In this document: positions 34,217 to 46,200 of the stretch, in pieces
How the letters are laid out: every line of letters starts with the position of its first letter
How positions within the stretch are numbered: the first letter of the stretch is position 1
NCBI RefSeq assembly: GCF_040436345.1
Contig: NC_133220.1
Span: 6,698,436 to 6,762,435 of the forward strand
Length of the DNA stretch: 64,000 nucleotides
Direction of reading: 5' to 3'
DNA from: Pagrus major
Lineage: Eukaryota; Chordata; Actinopteri; Spariformes; Sparidae
Position numbers and translations under genes: made by a program
Notes under the pieces: generated by a model
Database searches by the model: none
The model's input: only the letters and a program-made list of their open reading frames with translations
Told to the model about the DNA's origin: nothing

Positions 34217-34524
34217 GGTGGCCTCCGGCTTCAGCCACAGCCGACATGCAGGGTGCGTGACCAGCCTCCACAGGAGGCCCTCCGAGCGCGCGCTGAGCGA
34301 GCAGACATCTCGCCACTTAGCGCACGAGCGTGAGGACGGCTGCACCCTCCATGCGGCTCTGGGTCCGCAGCAGCTGCACGCTGCCCTGCAGGTGCACGCT
34401 GCTTGGCAGAGGGTGGCTGTTAGCGGGATCTGAGCGCCAGTATGGATACCTACGCACAGGTGAGGGTGGTTGCCAGTGTCCCGGCATGCTTCTCGGCATG
34501 GCCGGGCTCGTAGGCACCCTCTGA

Positions 34525-34592
34525 GGGCCACGGCCGCGTCATCAGATATATATCTCTGATAGATATCTATGATGACGCGGCACGTCGGCCCC
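34525..34592. repeat. Hairpin in CpG-rich sequence
   Basis: GCCGCGTCATCA and its reverse complement TGATGACGCGGC enclose a short AT-rich centre, and flanking GGGCC / GGCCC extend the arms with small loops. The surrounding 34230-34620 is clearly richer in CpG than the neighbourhood. Possible end of the foldback element. Confidence 0.6.
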
Positions 34593-34991
34593 TCAGTGCG
34601 TGAAGAGAACTGCGGTGGAAATCAACTCACTTCAAACTACTGAGGAGTTCCTGAGCTATTTAAAGGCCTCCACGTCGTCCTCGTGTCACTCATGGTGCCG
34701 ACTTTAATTTTTTTGCTTATTATTTTTTTCTGCCTGACGCACAGTCACAAACAAAACTCCCTCATCACACAGTTTTCACGTTTCAAACTGCTTTACTGTT
34801 CAAATGATCGGCCTCCATTTGGCTGAGAGGCCTGAAAACAATTCTCATGAAGCAGGTGCATTTTTTAAATTCAAACTTGTCTTTGTTTGCAGCTGTGAAT
34901 CTTATTTACGGCATTTTATCACAAAAACATCAAATGTCATGGTGCTGATGATTAATTATTGATATTATTGTGATGATTATTTATTTTTTAA

Positions 34992-35031
<40 letters not shown>

Positions 35032-35185
35032 TCATGTTGTGATTGGTGAAGCGGGCTACAGCCTAAAGCACAGTCATTCAAGCCAGAGCACGAGGCGTCT
35101 GTCTGTTGTATGTGCACACATACAAACACACTGGAGGCCTTTAGATTCACACTTGTTAGACTTTGGCGCCCCCTGGTGGCAGCAT

Positions 35186-35262
35186 CAAGAATCAGAATCA
35201 AAATCAGAAGCACTTTATTGATCCCCGAGGGGAAATTGCTTGCGTTACAGCTGCTCCCATTC
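35186..35262. repeat. LINE/SINE-type tail fragment
   Basis: AGCACTTTATTGATCCCCGAGGGGAAATT is a stem-loop found at the 3' end of many fish retroelement copies; only the tail is present here. Confidence 0.6.
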
Positions 35263-35939
35263 AAAAGTCGTAGAAAATATGCAGAAAAATAAAAATCTAT
35301 CTAAATAATATATCTAAATATAATGCTACAGTAGAAATATGAGTTATTGCACGTTATTTGGTTTGTCAACTCAATACAGAATACAAAAGAGAGAAACAAA
35401 GCGTCCAGAGTCCTCCTATTGACTGTTTGTGTGTGAGTGTCTGACACTCAGAGTGAGGTCAATCAATCAATCAATAAAAAATAATCTGATCAATCAATCA
35501 ATCAGATTTCAAATAAAATAAAACTTCCATCTTTGGTGTGTCAAGTTTCCTTAAATTCTGTTATAATTTTAGTCACGCTTTTGAGTGTTTTAAACTAAAA
35601 TTCTCACACTGATATAACATATTGCACCTTTAAATAACTTTATATGTTAAAAACTATAAACATCTTTACATCAGGATTTTAAACTACACTGCTCGGAGGG
35701 AGCATAACAGAATTACAGTGACCGATCAGACATGAAATATTTAACGCTGTGGTGCGTAACATTTCCTCCAGTGACTCACTATTTAAAAGGTATCAGGTGT
35801 GTATATTTCTGTGTGAAACCCGGCCAGAAGTTCATTCATTATCCATCACGCAGTATCAGGTTGGCAGACACTTAACCTTACAGCCGTGTGGAGGATAAAC
35901 AGACAGCAGCACACAGGAAGTACAGGATTACTGGACGGA

Positions 35940-35945
35940 TTTATT
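35940..35945 (-). terminator. Polyadenylation signal of the SPMIP1-like gene
   Basis: TTTATT on the plus strand, AATAAA on the gene strand, 74 nt past the stop codon at 36019. Confidence 0.55.
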
Positions 35946-36018
35946 TGTTATTACACACGATTAGTCAGTACAATCATTACAAAATTGTTTATAATACTCC
36001 TTTATGATAGGCTGGACT

Positions 36019-37290
36019 TCAGCCCAGTGTGTCGGTAGCTGACGGGCTGCTGAACACACCGTTCCTGGTGTAGAAGGTGTCCTTCACCACCGACGACTTG
36101 GCACGAGATGGAGTTCTGTAGTCCAGAGTGTAGTCACCTGTAGATCCAGGGGGCAGGTGACGTTACTACAGAGCAAACAACTAGGGTACGACAAAGAGGA
36201 TGTGATGATGGCGGTGGTTTCTATGAGAATTTGATGTCTTGCCATGAAATCTGGTTAACTCACCGAGCCTCCACCCGTACTCCCAGGATGAGAGCAGAGG
36301 AAAGTCAAACTTCTCCTCTGGTCTCATCTGACCTCGTCTCTGCAGGTACAGTCGTCGCCCTTTCCCCTGCAGAGGACGTGTTGTTCAAAATGACTTTGAA
36401 TATGTGATGTTCAAAGTTAAAAATGTGTCAAAAATACAGGGAGTACTGGCTGACATAGCATTAGCATGACTAGCTTTGTTAAAACATTTCTTATTATAAA
36501 CAGCAACAATTGAAGGGACTTTTTTATTTATGCATAATATTAAAATACATTTTAATCTAAAGCTTCAGTTCATACATGATGAGAGGAGTCCTGATAAAGA
36601 GCGTGTCTGGTCCGTGGAGAAACGGGCCTCATAACGGGGGGCACATCCAGACGCCCCTCTCCTTCCACTGAGAGCAGAAGAGGTCGAGGAGGAAGAGGAG
36701 GAGGAGGAAGGTCGCTCTGCTTCTCGGGTGTCTTGGATACAGGAGGCAGGACAGCCCTGGTGGGTGGAGCATAAAGACAAGATGTGTCTCATCAATAGTT
36801 TGTGTGATGACTGTAACCACTGCTCACTAAACAGGACAGACATGAATGAATTCAACACACACTGACATTAACCACTGTCCTATTTTCCAGCACCGACTGC
36901 ATCAAAATCAAAATCAAAATCAAAATCTCATCACATCACTGTCTGCATGGCTTATCTTCATGTGCTAGGGGCATCAGCTGACACATTTCAAATGACAAAG
37001 TAGAATCTAAAATTGTTTTGAACCGTCACTGCTCAGATTTATCTTGACAATACTGAAGACACATTTGGTTTTGGACATGAAAACACCTTTAATGTGAATA
37101 ACGCAGCTCACCGGGGGTCAGGAGGCAGATGGGGCAGCTGTGTTGGCTCTGTGCCGCTGTTGTTTTGTGGATCGTAGCAGGACGGGTAAAGTTTGGCATA
37201 GCGGCTCTTCCAGGCCAAACGGGTCAACATCTCCTTCTGGATCTGCTCTCGGTAGCAGTTCTGACTCTGGGTCGTCAACAGGCTGCGCAT
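36019..37290 (-). CDS. SPMIP1/ATP6V1FNB-like sperm microtubule inner protein, 4 coding exons
   Basis: Exons 37290-37112, 36756-36576, 36366-36264 and 36137-36019 join in frame to 582 nt, 193 aa. From memory of the human protein I see the same order of motifs: an N-terminal QN-aromatic segment, a basic REQIQKEM..RLAWKSRYAK helix, a Pro-rich middle (DLPPPPLPPRP), an LYQDSSH segment, then PEEKFDFPLLSSWEYGWRLG and a C-terminal FYTRNGVF (human: RKNGAF). SPMIP1 is a small axonemal protein thought to lie inside sperm doublet microtubules. The first coding exon has a splice acceptor 3 nt before the ATG, so a 5' exon is expected; 38100-38058 (donor GTAAGT) is a candidate and would keep the frame open. 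Paralogue identity is uncertain. Confidence 0.68.
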
Positions 37291-39245
37291 CTCCTGCCAG
37301 AGAGCCTCAATAAGCAACTCAGTGTACACGTTTGACAGAGTTTTATATGGATTTACATCTTTGTTAGACTAAATTTAAAGGGCTATAAAAATGAACGTCA
37401 ACAAACAAAGATGCAAAGATCAAAACCAGGTGAGCCAGCATCACAGATTATCTCATTGACAGTGTCAGGCGACAGATAATTTCAAGCTGACAGTCGAAGC
37501 CAAGGTTCACATGGATACGAAGCATCCGACCACAGAGCTTTAAATCAATAAAGTATATATCAGATTGTAACATATCGTATCGTATCGTATTGTATCGTAT
37601 CGTATCGTAACGAAGTGTTTGTTGCAATTAACAATGACCACGCAATCGCAATCGCCCAAAAGTTTCCTTAAATTAACCAAACTTTAACCTTACAGGCGGC
37701 AGATCAGAAAACAGTCACATGAATCTGTAATAGTTCTGACACGCGCTGTCAGAAGGAGTTTCAGATCAGGAAACACTCAAACACGACAAATAACATTTTT
37801 AGTCGTTCAGGTTGGATGACTTGTATTTATGAATAATCTGTAAAAAAAACTGTCAAATGTTTGTATGGAGAAGAAAGAAGGAAAGAAAATGTTGTCTGGT
37901 TTCAATTCTCTTACATTAAGACAAAAAGTCCATAAGTACTGCGCACCACCACCACAAACACCAACAAATTATATAAATCAAAGGCAATTGGATTTGCATT
38001 TGTGAAATCCTCACATGAAATGATAAGATGAGATAATTATTAAATATCTGAACTTACCTTCAGTGTGTCTGATGCAGAGCTGTGCAGGATCAGCGTCTCA
38101 CTGTGGAAATGAGATGTGGATCAGATAACACTCTGTAACACCGGGAAACATGAGACACACACACACAAACACACACATCCTGTTTTCCCACCACTACAAA
38201 CCTGTTACACTAATCTAAATATGATCCTTTGAAATGCTAAAAGCCTTTAACCCTCGCTGAACATTTTTTACTTTCATTTTTGGATCATTTTGCCTGTACA
38301 TGCACAACACATACATTTTGGCAAAGGTGTTTGTTATATTTTTTTCTTTTAAATTTCAACCTCAGCTCATATAATATCTCTATAACACACTGTGTATATT
38401 ATAGACAGACAGCTACAACTGTTGTTCATATCATTAAACTTTATAAACATTTTTTTTATTATCCAAACTGACATTACAGCATCCCATGTCATCAGGCTTT
38501 CACTCTGTGGTCCTGGATAAGTTTTTATAATTTGTACTATTTTTCACTAGATAGGACAAATACATGCTATTTCACCTGTGTCTTAGGGGGCTTTGTCTAT
38601 AATAGAGTTTAGGGGTTAGGGTCTCTAATAAAACATATTATGAATAATAAAATAACTCTCATGCAACTGATTAGAGACCATACTTGGTACAAAATATATG
38701 TTCCATGTCAAAAAGTGCAATAAAAATACTATAAACCAAGTATATGAGAAAAAAACTGTTGTTTTCATTTACCAAAAACAGCAGCATCATGTAAACAAAC
38801 TTGTGTTTAAAGGGTTAAAATCCTGAAAATGAATGAATATTTGTTAGTTATTATCAGGACTGATGTTGGTTGAAAACTGTAACCCAGTAAATGTTGAAAA
38901 TAATATTAATATGTAGTATTTTCATGACAGTTTTTGACATTTTTATGTACTAAATGTGGTCTGAGTAAATTATTATTATTATGTTTGTTATATAAGTTGC
39001 ATGAGGGTTAATGTAATGTTTCTGTTTTCTTTTGTTTTCACCCTTCATCAAGAAGAAAGGACACTAAAAGAGAAGAGTCTGCTGAATCCTCCACCGACCA
39101 TCAGTCGCTGCGAACTGCAACCTCATCCCGACCTGTGGGGGGCAGCAGAGCGCCGCGAGACATCCCGGTTACCGGAAGTAGTCCAGAAAAAAGACGACGA
39201 AGAAGAAGTCACAACACAAATTTGTGGCGCGACATTCATCATGAA
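37291..39245. other. Between the divergent SPMIP1-like and NLRP1-like genes
   Basis: Holds a pentanucleotide (CGTAT)n tract at about 37570-37610 and the candidate 5' exon of the SPMIP1-like gene at 38058-38100 (minus strand). The rest is AT-rich sequence with no recognised exon. The right end is the presumed promoter of the NLRP1-like gene: GC content rises after 39090 and an ETS-type CCGGAAGT lies at about 39168-39180. Confidence 0.5.
37566..37612. repeat. (CGTAT)n short tandem repeat
   Basis: About eight CGTAT units with one TGTAT and one CGTAA variant. Confidence 0.85.
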
Positions 39246-39309
39246 GCGGAGACGTCAAAGTTTCTGAGAGGAAATTAAACTTTTTCATCCAGATTTGAAA
39301 GGTTATCCG
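39246..39309 (+). other. Presumed 5' untranslated exon of the NLRP1-like gene
   Basis: The sequence ends TTATCCG followed by a strong donor GTAAGA at 39310, and sits in GC-richer DNA about 1.4 kb before the coding start. The left boundary is unknown. A short frame through it ends within the exon and is not conserved-looking. Confidence 0.45.
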
Positions 39310-39697
39310 GTAAGACAGAGACTCTTGGAGTTTTTTCTGTGTTTCTACAACACTTGACTGCCGTAAATTGGGAAATATATTCACAGATTTGAACTTCGAC
39401 CTACGTGAATTAGACCAATGTAACCTGTCCAGCTCAGAAAACGAGACTGTAGCTTGTTGTCCACATTGATACGACTGGAAAGTGGCGTCGTTTGTGTTTT
39501 GACATCGTTTCCACTGATGGGCTTTGTCTTTGTTTAGGGGCGGTAAAGTTGACTGTTAAGCCATGTTTGCTACGATCTCCAGCACACACTACTTCATGTA
39601 TTAATTTATTTATTTATTTAGCTAGCTAGCTAGCTAGCATGTGCCTGGTTTTGCATTTATGTTAATTTACAGTATTATGTAGTCACACGTGATTTGA

Positions 39698-39840
39698 GGC
39701 CCGAGGTTGTCAGAGATCAGCTGTGCTTTCTTTTATCTCGGCTCTGAAGTCCAACCCCTCCCAGCTGAGAGAGCTGGAGCTGACAACAAGCTGCAGGACT
39801 CCGGAGGGAAGCAGCTGTGTGATTTTTCTGAAGAAAACAC
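39698..39840 (+). pseudogene. Relic of an NLR leucine-rich-repeat exon
   Basis: The stretch from GTTGTCAGAGATCAGCTGTG through GCTCTGAAGTCCAACCCCTC to GCAGCTGTGTGATTTT is clearly the same sequence as the LRR exons at 45112 and 45679. It has small insertions and deletions that break the frame and lacks the CTGAG|GT donor. It lies in intron 1 of the NLRP1-like gene, so it is dead duplicated material, not a used exon. Confidence 0.75.
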
Positions 39841-39925
39841 ACTGAGAATAGCAATTTGTTTCATTTTAAGATTAACAATTGACATTTTTACTTGAACAAT
39901 GACTGAAACAATTTCTCTTTTAAAA

Positions 39926-40190
39926 TCAGAATCGGCTTTATTGGCCAATTATTTGTACACAAACAAGGAATTTGACACCAGTAAAGTTTGCTCTCAATGT
40001 ACAGTGAATGGTATAATAAATATTAAATCTAAAAAATGTATATAAATAATTGAAAAATGAATAATAATATGTACAAGATGGTGCTATTGTAAGGAGTGCA
40101 GCATTTCCAACAGTGTTTACTATTTCAAGTTGAACTTCCTGAGCTGTCGCAGGAAGTACAACCTCTGCTGGGCCTTTTTCCTTTTACCAA
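39926..40190. repeat. Retroelement fragment (LINE 3' region, antisense)
   Basis: AATCGGCTTTATTGGCCAA, a poly-AT stretch, then CTTCCTGAGCTGTCGCAGGAAGTAC and CTCTGCTGGGCCTTTTTCC. In my experience this order is the 3' part of a common fish LINE read in reverse. Confidence 0.6.
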
Positions 40191-40377
40191 AATAGTCAAC
40201 AATCAATTTTCTTTCAATGGACTAATTGTTGCAACTTTCCAGTAAATATCTGCAGATATGTGATTGTACAAAGTTTCACTCACAGTCTGACATTGTACGA
40301 GCAGCATGTTAGACTGAACTTGTGAACGCTAATCAGAGAATCAAATCAAATGCACACACAACAAATACAGATTTAGA

Positions 40378-40510
40378 CAAATTGTTGAAGCTTCACAGGA
40401 TCACAGAGAGAAGCTTCAGAAAACCCTGAAGCCTTTACAGGAGAAACAGAAGCACTTTGAACAAGTTAAAGGAAACTATGATCAAGCAGCAAAACACATT
40501 AAGGTCCAGG
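40378..40510 (+). pseudogene. TRIM-like coiled-coil relic
   Basis: In one frame this reads EASQDHREKLQKTLKPLQ, then a short lysine-rich link and FEQVKGNYDQAAKHIKVQ. That is the start of the coiled coil in fish TRIM35/TRIM39-type ubiquitin ligases, just after the B-box. No B-box, RING or SPRY of such a gene is adjacent and no splice site follows, so it is judged a fragment. It lies in intron 1 of the NLRP1-like gene. Confidence 0.6.
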
Positions 40511-40710
40511 TCTCGTCATTTAAAATAATATGTTGATTCTAGGTCAATTTGTTTTTTGCTTTGGACAATAGCCAGGCCAGAGACACCAGCAGTAATACCA
40601 CAGGGAAACACTAGGAGGTGGGGAAAGTTGAAAAGCTGTGTTTCAACTTTAACATTATGGTTGTGTGTGTGTGTGTGTGTTGTTTCTGGTTCACCTCAGA
40701 ATGACTGAAG

Positions 40711-43174
40711 ATGAGTGGTTTGGAGAAAGAGGAAGATGGATCAGACTCTCCACTATCGATGAAGAGTGACATGTCCAAACATCATCCTCCAGACTTGAGT
40801 GATGAACCCGGACCCTCAAACACAAAGTAAGACACTGTCTCTGCTGTTGATAAACAGATACATCAGAGCATACTGAATAGCTTTTTGTCCAGAATTAACT
40901 TTTTAAGTTCAGTTTTGAAGTTATACATAAGATAAGATGGAGTGGAGACACCCACACAGTCTGTGATCAAGAAGTACCAAGTTAAAATCATGGAATATTT
41001 TGTTACATAATCCATGAAATGTTTTTCACTTAAAGGGGCACTATGTAGTTTTGAAGAAGTAATTCAAAGTCAGAATTGTATTATTTACAATATTAATGAA
41101 GTTATAACACAAACTCAGAAATATAATATAAAACATATAATATAACAAGCTGTTCTCAGAAGAAAATAAGGTCCCCAGAACACTGTTTGAACCTAGAAAG
41201 GTGGCAGGGTCCGCCACATATAAACGTATGAAAGTAAAACGTATGAAATTGTGTTGTCGTTTTAGGTCAGTTGTTTATTCAGTCATGAAAACAAAGAGTT
41301 TGCTTATTTAGTTTGTTTATCCATAAACAAAAAACAGTCGATAAAGATCTTTCTCTTCTTAACTACATAGTGCATCTCCAAGAAGAATTTTCTCTATTGA
41401 GGAGCAGTCGTCCTGCTGTGGTTTGTGTCAGGACGTCCTAAAGGATCCAGTCTCTACCAGCTGTGGACACTGGTTCTGCAGACAGTGCATCACCTCACGC
41501 TGGGACCAGTCTGCTTCATCAGAGGACTTCTTCTGCCCCCAGTGTAGAAAAAGATCCAGAACAAGACCTGGACTGCAGAAAGCCCGTCAGACCAGCACTG
41601 TACAAGGTAAGATCATACATCTGTATGCAGATGTTATCAGGTCTGAAAACTGGGATTCCTTTGTTGCAACGGTCACGTATTGTGTATGATGAAAATTTAA
41701 AGCTAAGCTGCATTAAAAAAATCTCCATTTCCATCTCCATCGTCATTCTCTCTTCTTTTTATAAATAATTTTTGTTTCGTTGTTGCAAACCAACACCGTT
41801 GATAATTGGATCTTTTTGTTGTCCTACAGGGGACTTTGGTCTGCAGAAGGTTCTAGATGAACATAAAATCAGTCTGAGGAGGAGATATGAACGTGTGAAT
41901 GAAGGAACTGATGAAGCAGGAAGTGGAATCCACTTCAGCAGGATCTACACCGAGCTCTACATCACAGAGGGACAGAGTGAGGACGTTAATACCCAACATG
42001 AGGTGAGGCAGCTTGAGACGGCTTCCAAGATGGAGAATCTCCATGAAACTCCAATCAAGTGCAGCGACATCTTTAAAGCCTCACCTGGCCAACAGAGAAA
42101 CATCAGAGTCGTTCTGACGAACGGTGTCGCTGGCATCGGTAAAACCTTCTCCGTGCAGAAGTTCACTCTGGACTGGGCGGAGGGCTCAGAGAACCAAGAT
42201 GTCAGTCTACTGATTCTGCTTTCGTTTAGGGAGCTGAACTTGATCAGAGATGAGCAGTACAGTCTTCTCAGGCTTCTCCATGTTTTCCATCCAACATTAC
42301 AGAAGGTGACAGCAGAGCAGCTCACTGTCTGTAAACTCTTGTTCATCTTTGACGGCCTGGATGAAAACAGACTTTCACTGGATTTCCACAACAATGAAGT
42401 CGTGTCTGATGTCACACAGAGGTCATCAGTCCACGTGCTGCTGACAAACCTCATCCAGGGGAATCTGCTTCCCTCGGCTCTCGTCTGGATAACTTCCCGA
42501 CCTGCAGCAGCCAATCAGATACCTCCTACATGTGTTGACAGGGTAACAGAAGTACGAGGCTTCACTGAGGCCCAGAAGGAGGAGTACTTCAGGAGGAGAT
42601 TCAGTGATGAAGATCTGTCCAGCAGAGTCATCTCACACATCAAGACCTCCAGGAGCCTCCACATCATGTGTCTGATCCCAGTCTTCTGCTGGATCACTGC
42701 TACAGTTCTGGACCACATGTTGACTACAGACGACAGAGGAGAGCTGCCCAAGACCCTGACTGACATGTACTCACACTTCCTGTTGGTTCAGACAAAGAGG
42801 AAGAAGCAGAAGTATGATGAGGGACATGAGACAAGTCCACAGGAGCTGACTCAGGCTGACAGGGAAGTTCTTTTGAAGCTGGGGAGGCTGGCGTTTGAAC
42901 ATCTGGAGACAGGAAACATCATGTTCTATCAAGAAGACCTGGAGCGGTGTGGTCTTGATGTCACAGAGGCCTCAATGTACTCAGGAGTTTGTACAGAGAT
43001 CTTCAAAAGAGAGTCTGTGATCTTCCAGAAAACCGTCTACTGCTTTGTTCATCTGAGCGTTCAAGAGTTTCTGGCTGCAGTCTACATGTTCCACTGTTAC
43101 ACCAACAGGAACACAGAGGTCCTGCAGGACTTCTTTGATGATGATGATGATGATGATTCATCCATTGTCAGTGG

Positions 43175-43215
<41 letters not shown>

Positions 43216-43228
43216 CATTCATTGTCAG

Positions 43229-43261
<33 letters not shown>

Positions 43262-46200
43262 CGACTACAACAAGAAAAATGACCGTAACTCATCCTTGGA
43301 TAGATTCCTGAGGAGAGCCATGGAGAAATCCTTAGAGAGTAAAAATGGCCACCTTGACCTGTTTGTCCGCTTCCTTCATGGCCTGTCTCTGAAGTCAAAC
43401 CAGAGACTGTTAAGAGGCCTGTTGGGTCGAACAGACAACAGTCCAGAAATCATCCAGCGAGTCATCAAAAACCTGAAGAAAATGAACACGGACGAACTCT
43501 CTCCTGACAGAAGCATCAACATCTTCCACTGTCTGACGGAGATGAACGACCACTCACTTCATAAGGAGGTCCAAGAGTTCCTGAAGTCAGAGAACAGATC
43601 AAAGAAGAAACTCTCAGAGATCCACTGCTCAGCTCTGGCCTACATGCTGCAGATGTCAGAGGAGGTTCTGGATGAGTTGGACCTGAAGAAGTACAGAACA
43701 TCAATAAAGGGAAAACAAAGGCTGCTTCCAGCTGTGAGGAACTGCAGAAGGGCTCGGTTAGTACTGATGTCGTCTGGCAGGGCCAAAGTGTTGTAGAGTT
43801 ATATGTACTGCCTCTTTAGAAACCTTTAGCCTAGCCATGATTTGATGCTGACCATGTTTGCTTAAGATAACCCTTTGACTTCTGACACATTTACTTACAT
43901 TCTCATGTTTACATGACTGTATTGAAAAATACTTGAACTACTTCACTCCACAACAAATGAATTATATGAAAAATTCATTTAAGTTCTAGTACAGTAACAT
44001 TATGCAATTAAGTATCCAGGAGGTCGAAATTCTGCAGCAGTTCTGTTTTGAAAAATCACTGAATTGTTTGTGCAAAGATTTGTTTTTATTAACAGATGCT
44101 CACATTACAATGCAATTGTGATACCAAAAATATATCACGTTATTTTTTATTGTTGTTCTGCATTTCCTGTCATTCACTTTTATGAATGTGTAGTCCATAC
44201 ACGCACCCATGCATACAGGTACATGGGTGCGTATAAAATCACTAATTTCTTTTACACAATCTCTGTATCCGTAGACTCTCTGGCTGTGAACTGTCAACCA
44301 TACATTGCAACATTGTTGCCTGGGCTTTAAAGTCCAACCCGTCTCACCTAAGAGAGCTTGACCTGAGTAACAATTATCCAGGAAACTCAGGAGTGGAGCT
44401 GCTGTCTAATGGTCTTGAGAGTCCACACTGTAGACTGGAGATTCTGAGGTCAGTTCACTTTGTGTGTTACTTTATAGTGTGTGTCTTTAATCTGAAAAGA
44501 TGTGTGTTTTTATGTGAGCAGCAAGTTTTCCATAAAAATGTCTGTTGTGAAATTTATCTTACAGACTCAATCGCTGTGAAATAACAGGGAGCGGGTGTGC
44601 ATCTCTGGGCTCAGCTCTGAAGTCCAACCCCTCCCATCTGAGAGTGCTAGAGCTGAGCAGCAACAAGCTGTGTGATTCAGGAGTGAAGCATCTATGTGAT
44701 TTTCTGAGGAGTCCACTCTGTAGACTGGAGACTCTGAGGTAGAAAATTCATATTGTCTTTAAATTTTAGCAGTGAAATCTCTTCTGCAACAGTAAAAGCA
44801 CCCGAAAGAAAGTTCCTCTTGGTTCCAACCTTCATGTTTCCCATAAATGTGTCTGTTGAGATTCTGTGGGTCATGCTAACTTTGCACTCTCCACCTCCAG
44901 TGCAGAGAAAACTAAACAGCATACATCAGGGTAAGCTGCAAGTGGCTTTCAAAGCGTTTTATACAGCTCACCCTGATATACGTCGTCCTCATATCCCTGA
45001 CTACAATGGAGTGAGTGCAAAGTTGACACGACCCATGGAGCCAAAGTGGAAACATTGTGACGGTTGAAAAGAAGCAGAATTTTCCTTTAATTTATTTGTC
45101 CTTTTATACAGATTGAGACACTGCAATTTGTCAGAGATCGGCTGTGATTCTCTGGTCTCAGCTCTGAAGATTAACCCCTCCCATCTGAGAGAGCTGGAGC
45201 TGAGTGAAAACAAGTTGTGCAATCCAGGAGTCAGAGATCTCTGTGATTTTCTGCTGAGTCCACTCTTTAGACTGAAGACTTTGAGGTAGGGCACCTATTT
45301 CCCTTGTGTATGAAACACTCCTTGCATATAGTGATATATAAAAGTTTATTAAATTCTTTCGCTTTCTGCAGGTTGTCAAAGTGTAGGGTCACACATGAAA
45401 GGTGTTTTTCTCTGGCCTTAGTTCTAAAGTCCAACACTTCCCATCTGAGAGAGCTGGACCTGAGTAAAAATGAGCTGAAAGATTTAGGAGTGAAGCATCT
45501 CTGTGCTGGACTGAAGAGTCCTCTCTGTCACCTGGAAACTCTGAGGTCAGCACTCATTCCTGTCATTCCTCTCTTGTAGATGATCCATCTTCAAAGAACA
45601 GATCCTAATAAATTATTTGTTGTACGTGGAAGTTTCAGTACATTTAATCTTTTATTCATTTGTATCCTGGGAGAGCAGGCTTCAAAGGTGTGAGCTATCA
45701 GAGATCAGCTGTGCTTCTCTGGCCTCAGCTCTGAGGTCCAACCCCTCCCATCTACGAGAGCTGGACCTGAGTGAGAACGAGCTGCTGGATTCAGGAGTGA
45801 AGCAGCTGTCTGATCTTGTGAAGAGTCCACACTGTAGTCTGCAGACTCTGAGGTCAGTAGGGGGTTGGAGTCAGTCCATGCTGATCAGCCCATTTGTTGG
45901 TCTCAGAGGTGATTATTTGGACAGTACAGTTGGCATCCAATCAAAGATCCAGTATTTCCTGGTACCGTGACTGAATTACTAAGAGTTGGAGTTATTAGAG
46001 GAGATTGGAACCTTGAGTTCATTCAGTCATTGATTTTCAGGGGTTCATCCATCCGCGGTATGGATACAAGCTCTGCACAAATGTAATGAGAGCTCCCTCA
46101 AACAGCAAAGACTTCTCTGACAATTCAGAGTGTATGACAGTTGGCAGTAAATGATCAATGTCTTGGTGTTAAGTGTATCAGAAATGTGTATATGCTGTAT

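Larger units (their letters stand above)
31037..36018. other. Repeat-dominated region, no gene recognised
   Basis: The segment between the keratin 5' end and the SPMIP1-like gene is mostly repeats: the foldback complex (31658-34216) with its palindromic array, a CpG-rich hairpin near 34525-34592, (TAT)n at about 34983-35028, and a retroelement-tail fragment at 35186-35262. The part right of 35500 is plain AT-rich sequence. Open frames here are short and fall inside repeats. Confidence 0.65.

Noticed and set aside
33551-34531. Frames of 65-128 codons within the foldback complex
   Set aside because: They lie inside inverted or direct repeats, occur on both strands, and have no recognisable domain.
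39001-39267. 88-codon frame overlapping the start region of the NLRP1-like gene
   Set aside because: It crosses the presumed promoter and 5' untranslated exon, has low complexity, and lacks any domain.
44742-45100. Possible extra LRR exon between the second and third LRR exons
   Set aside because: The stretch has no LxxLxLS pattern and no acceptor-donor pair with phase 2; it reads as intron.
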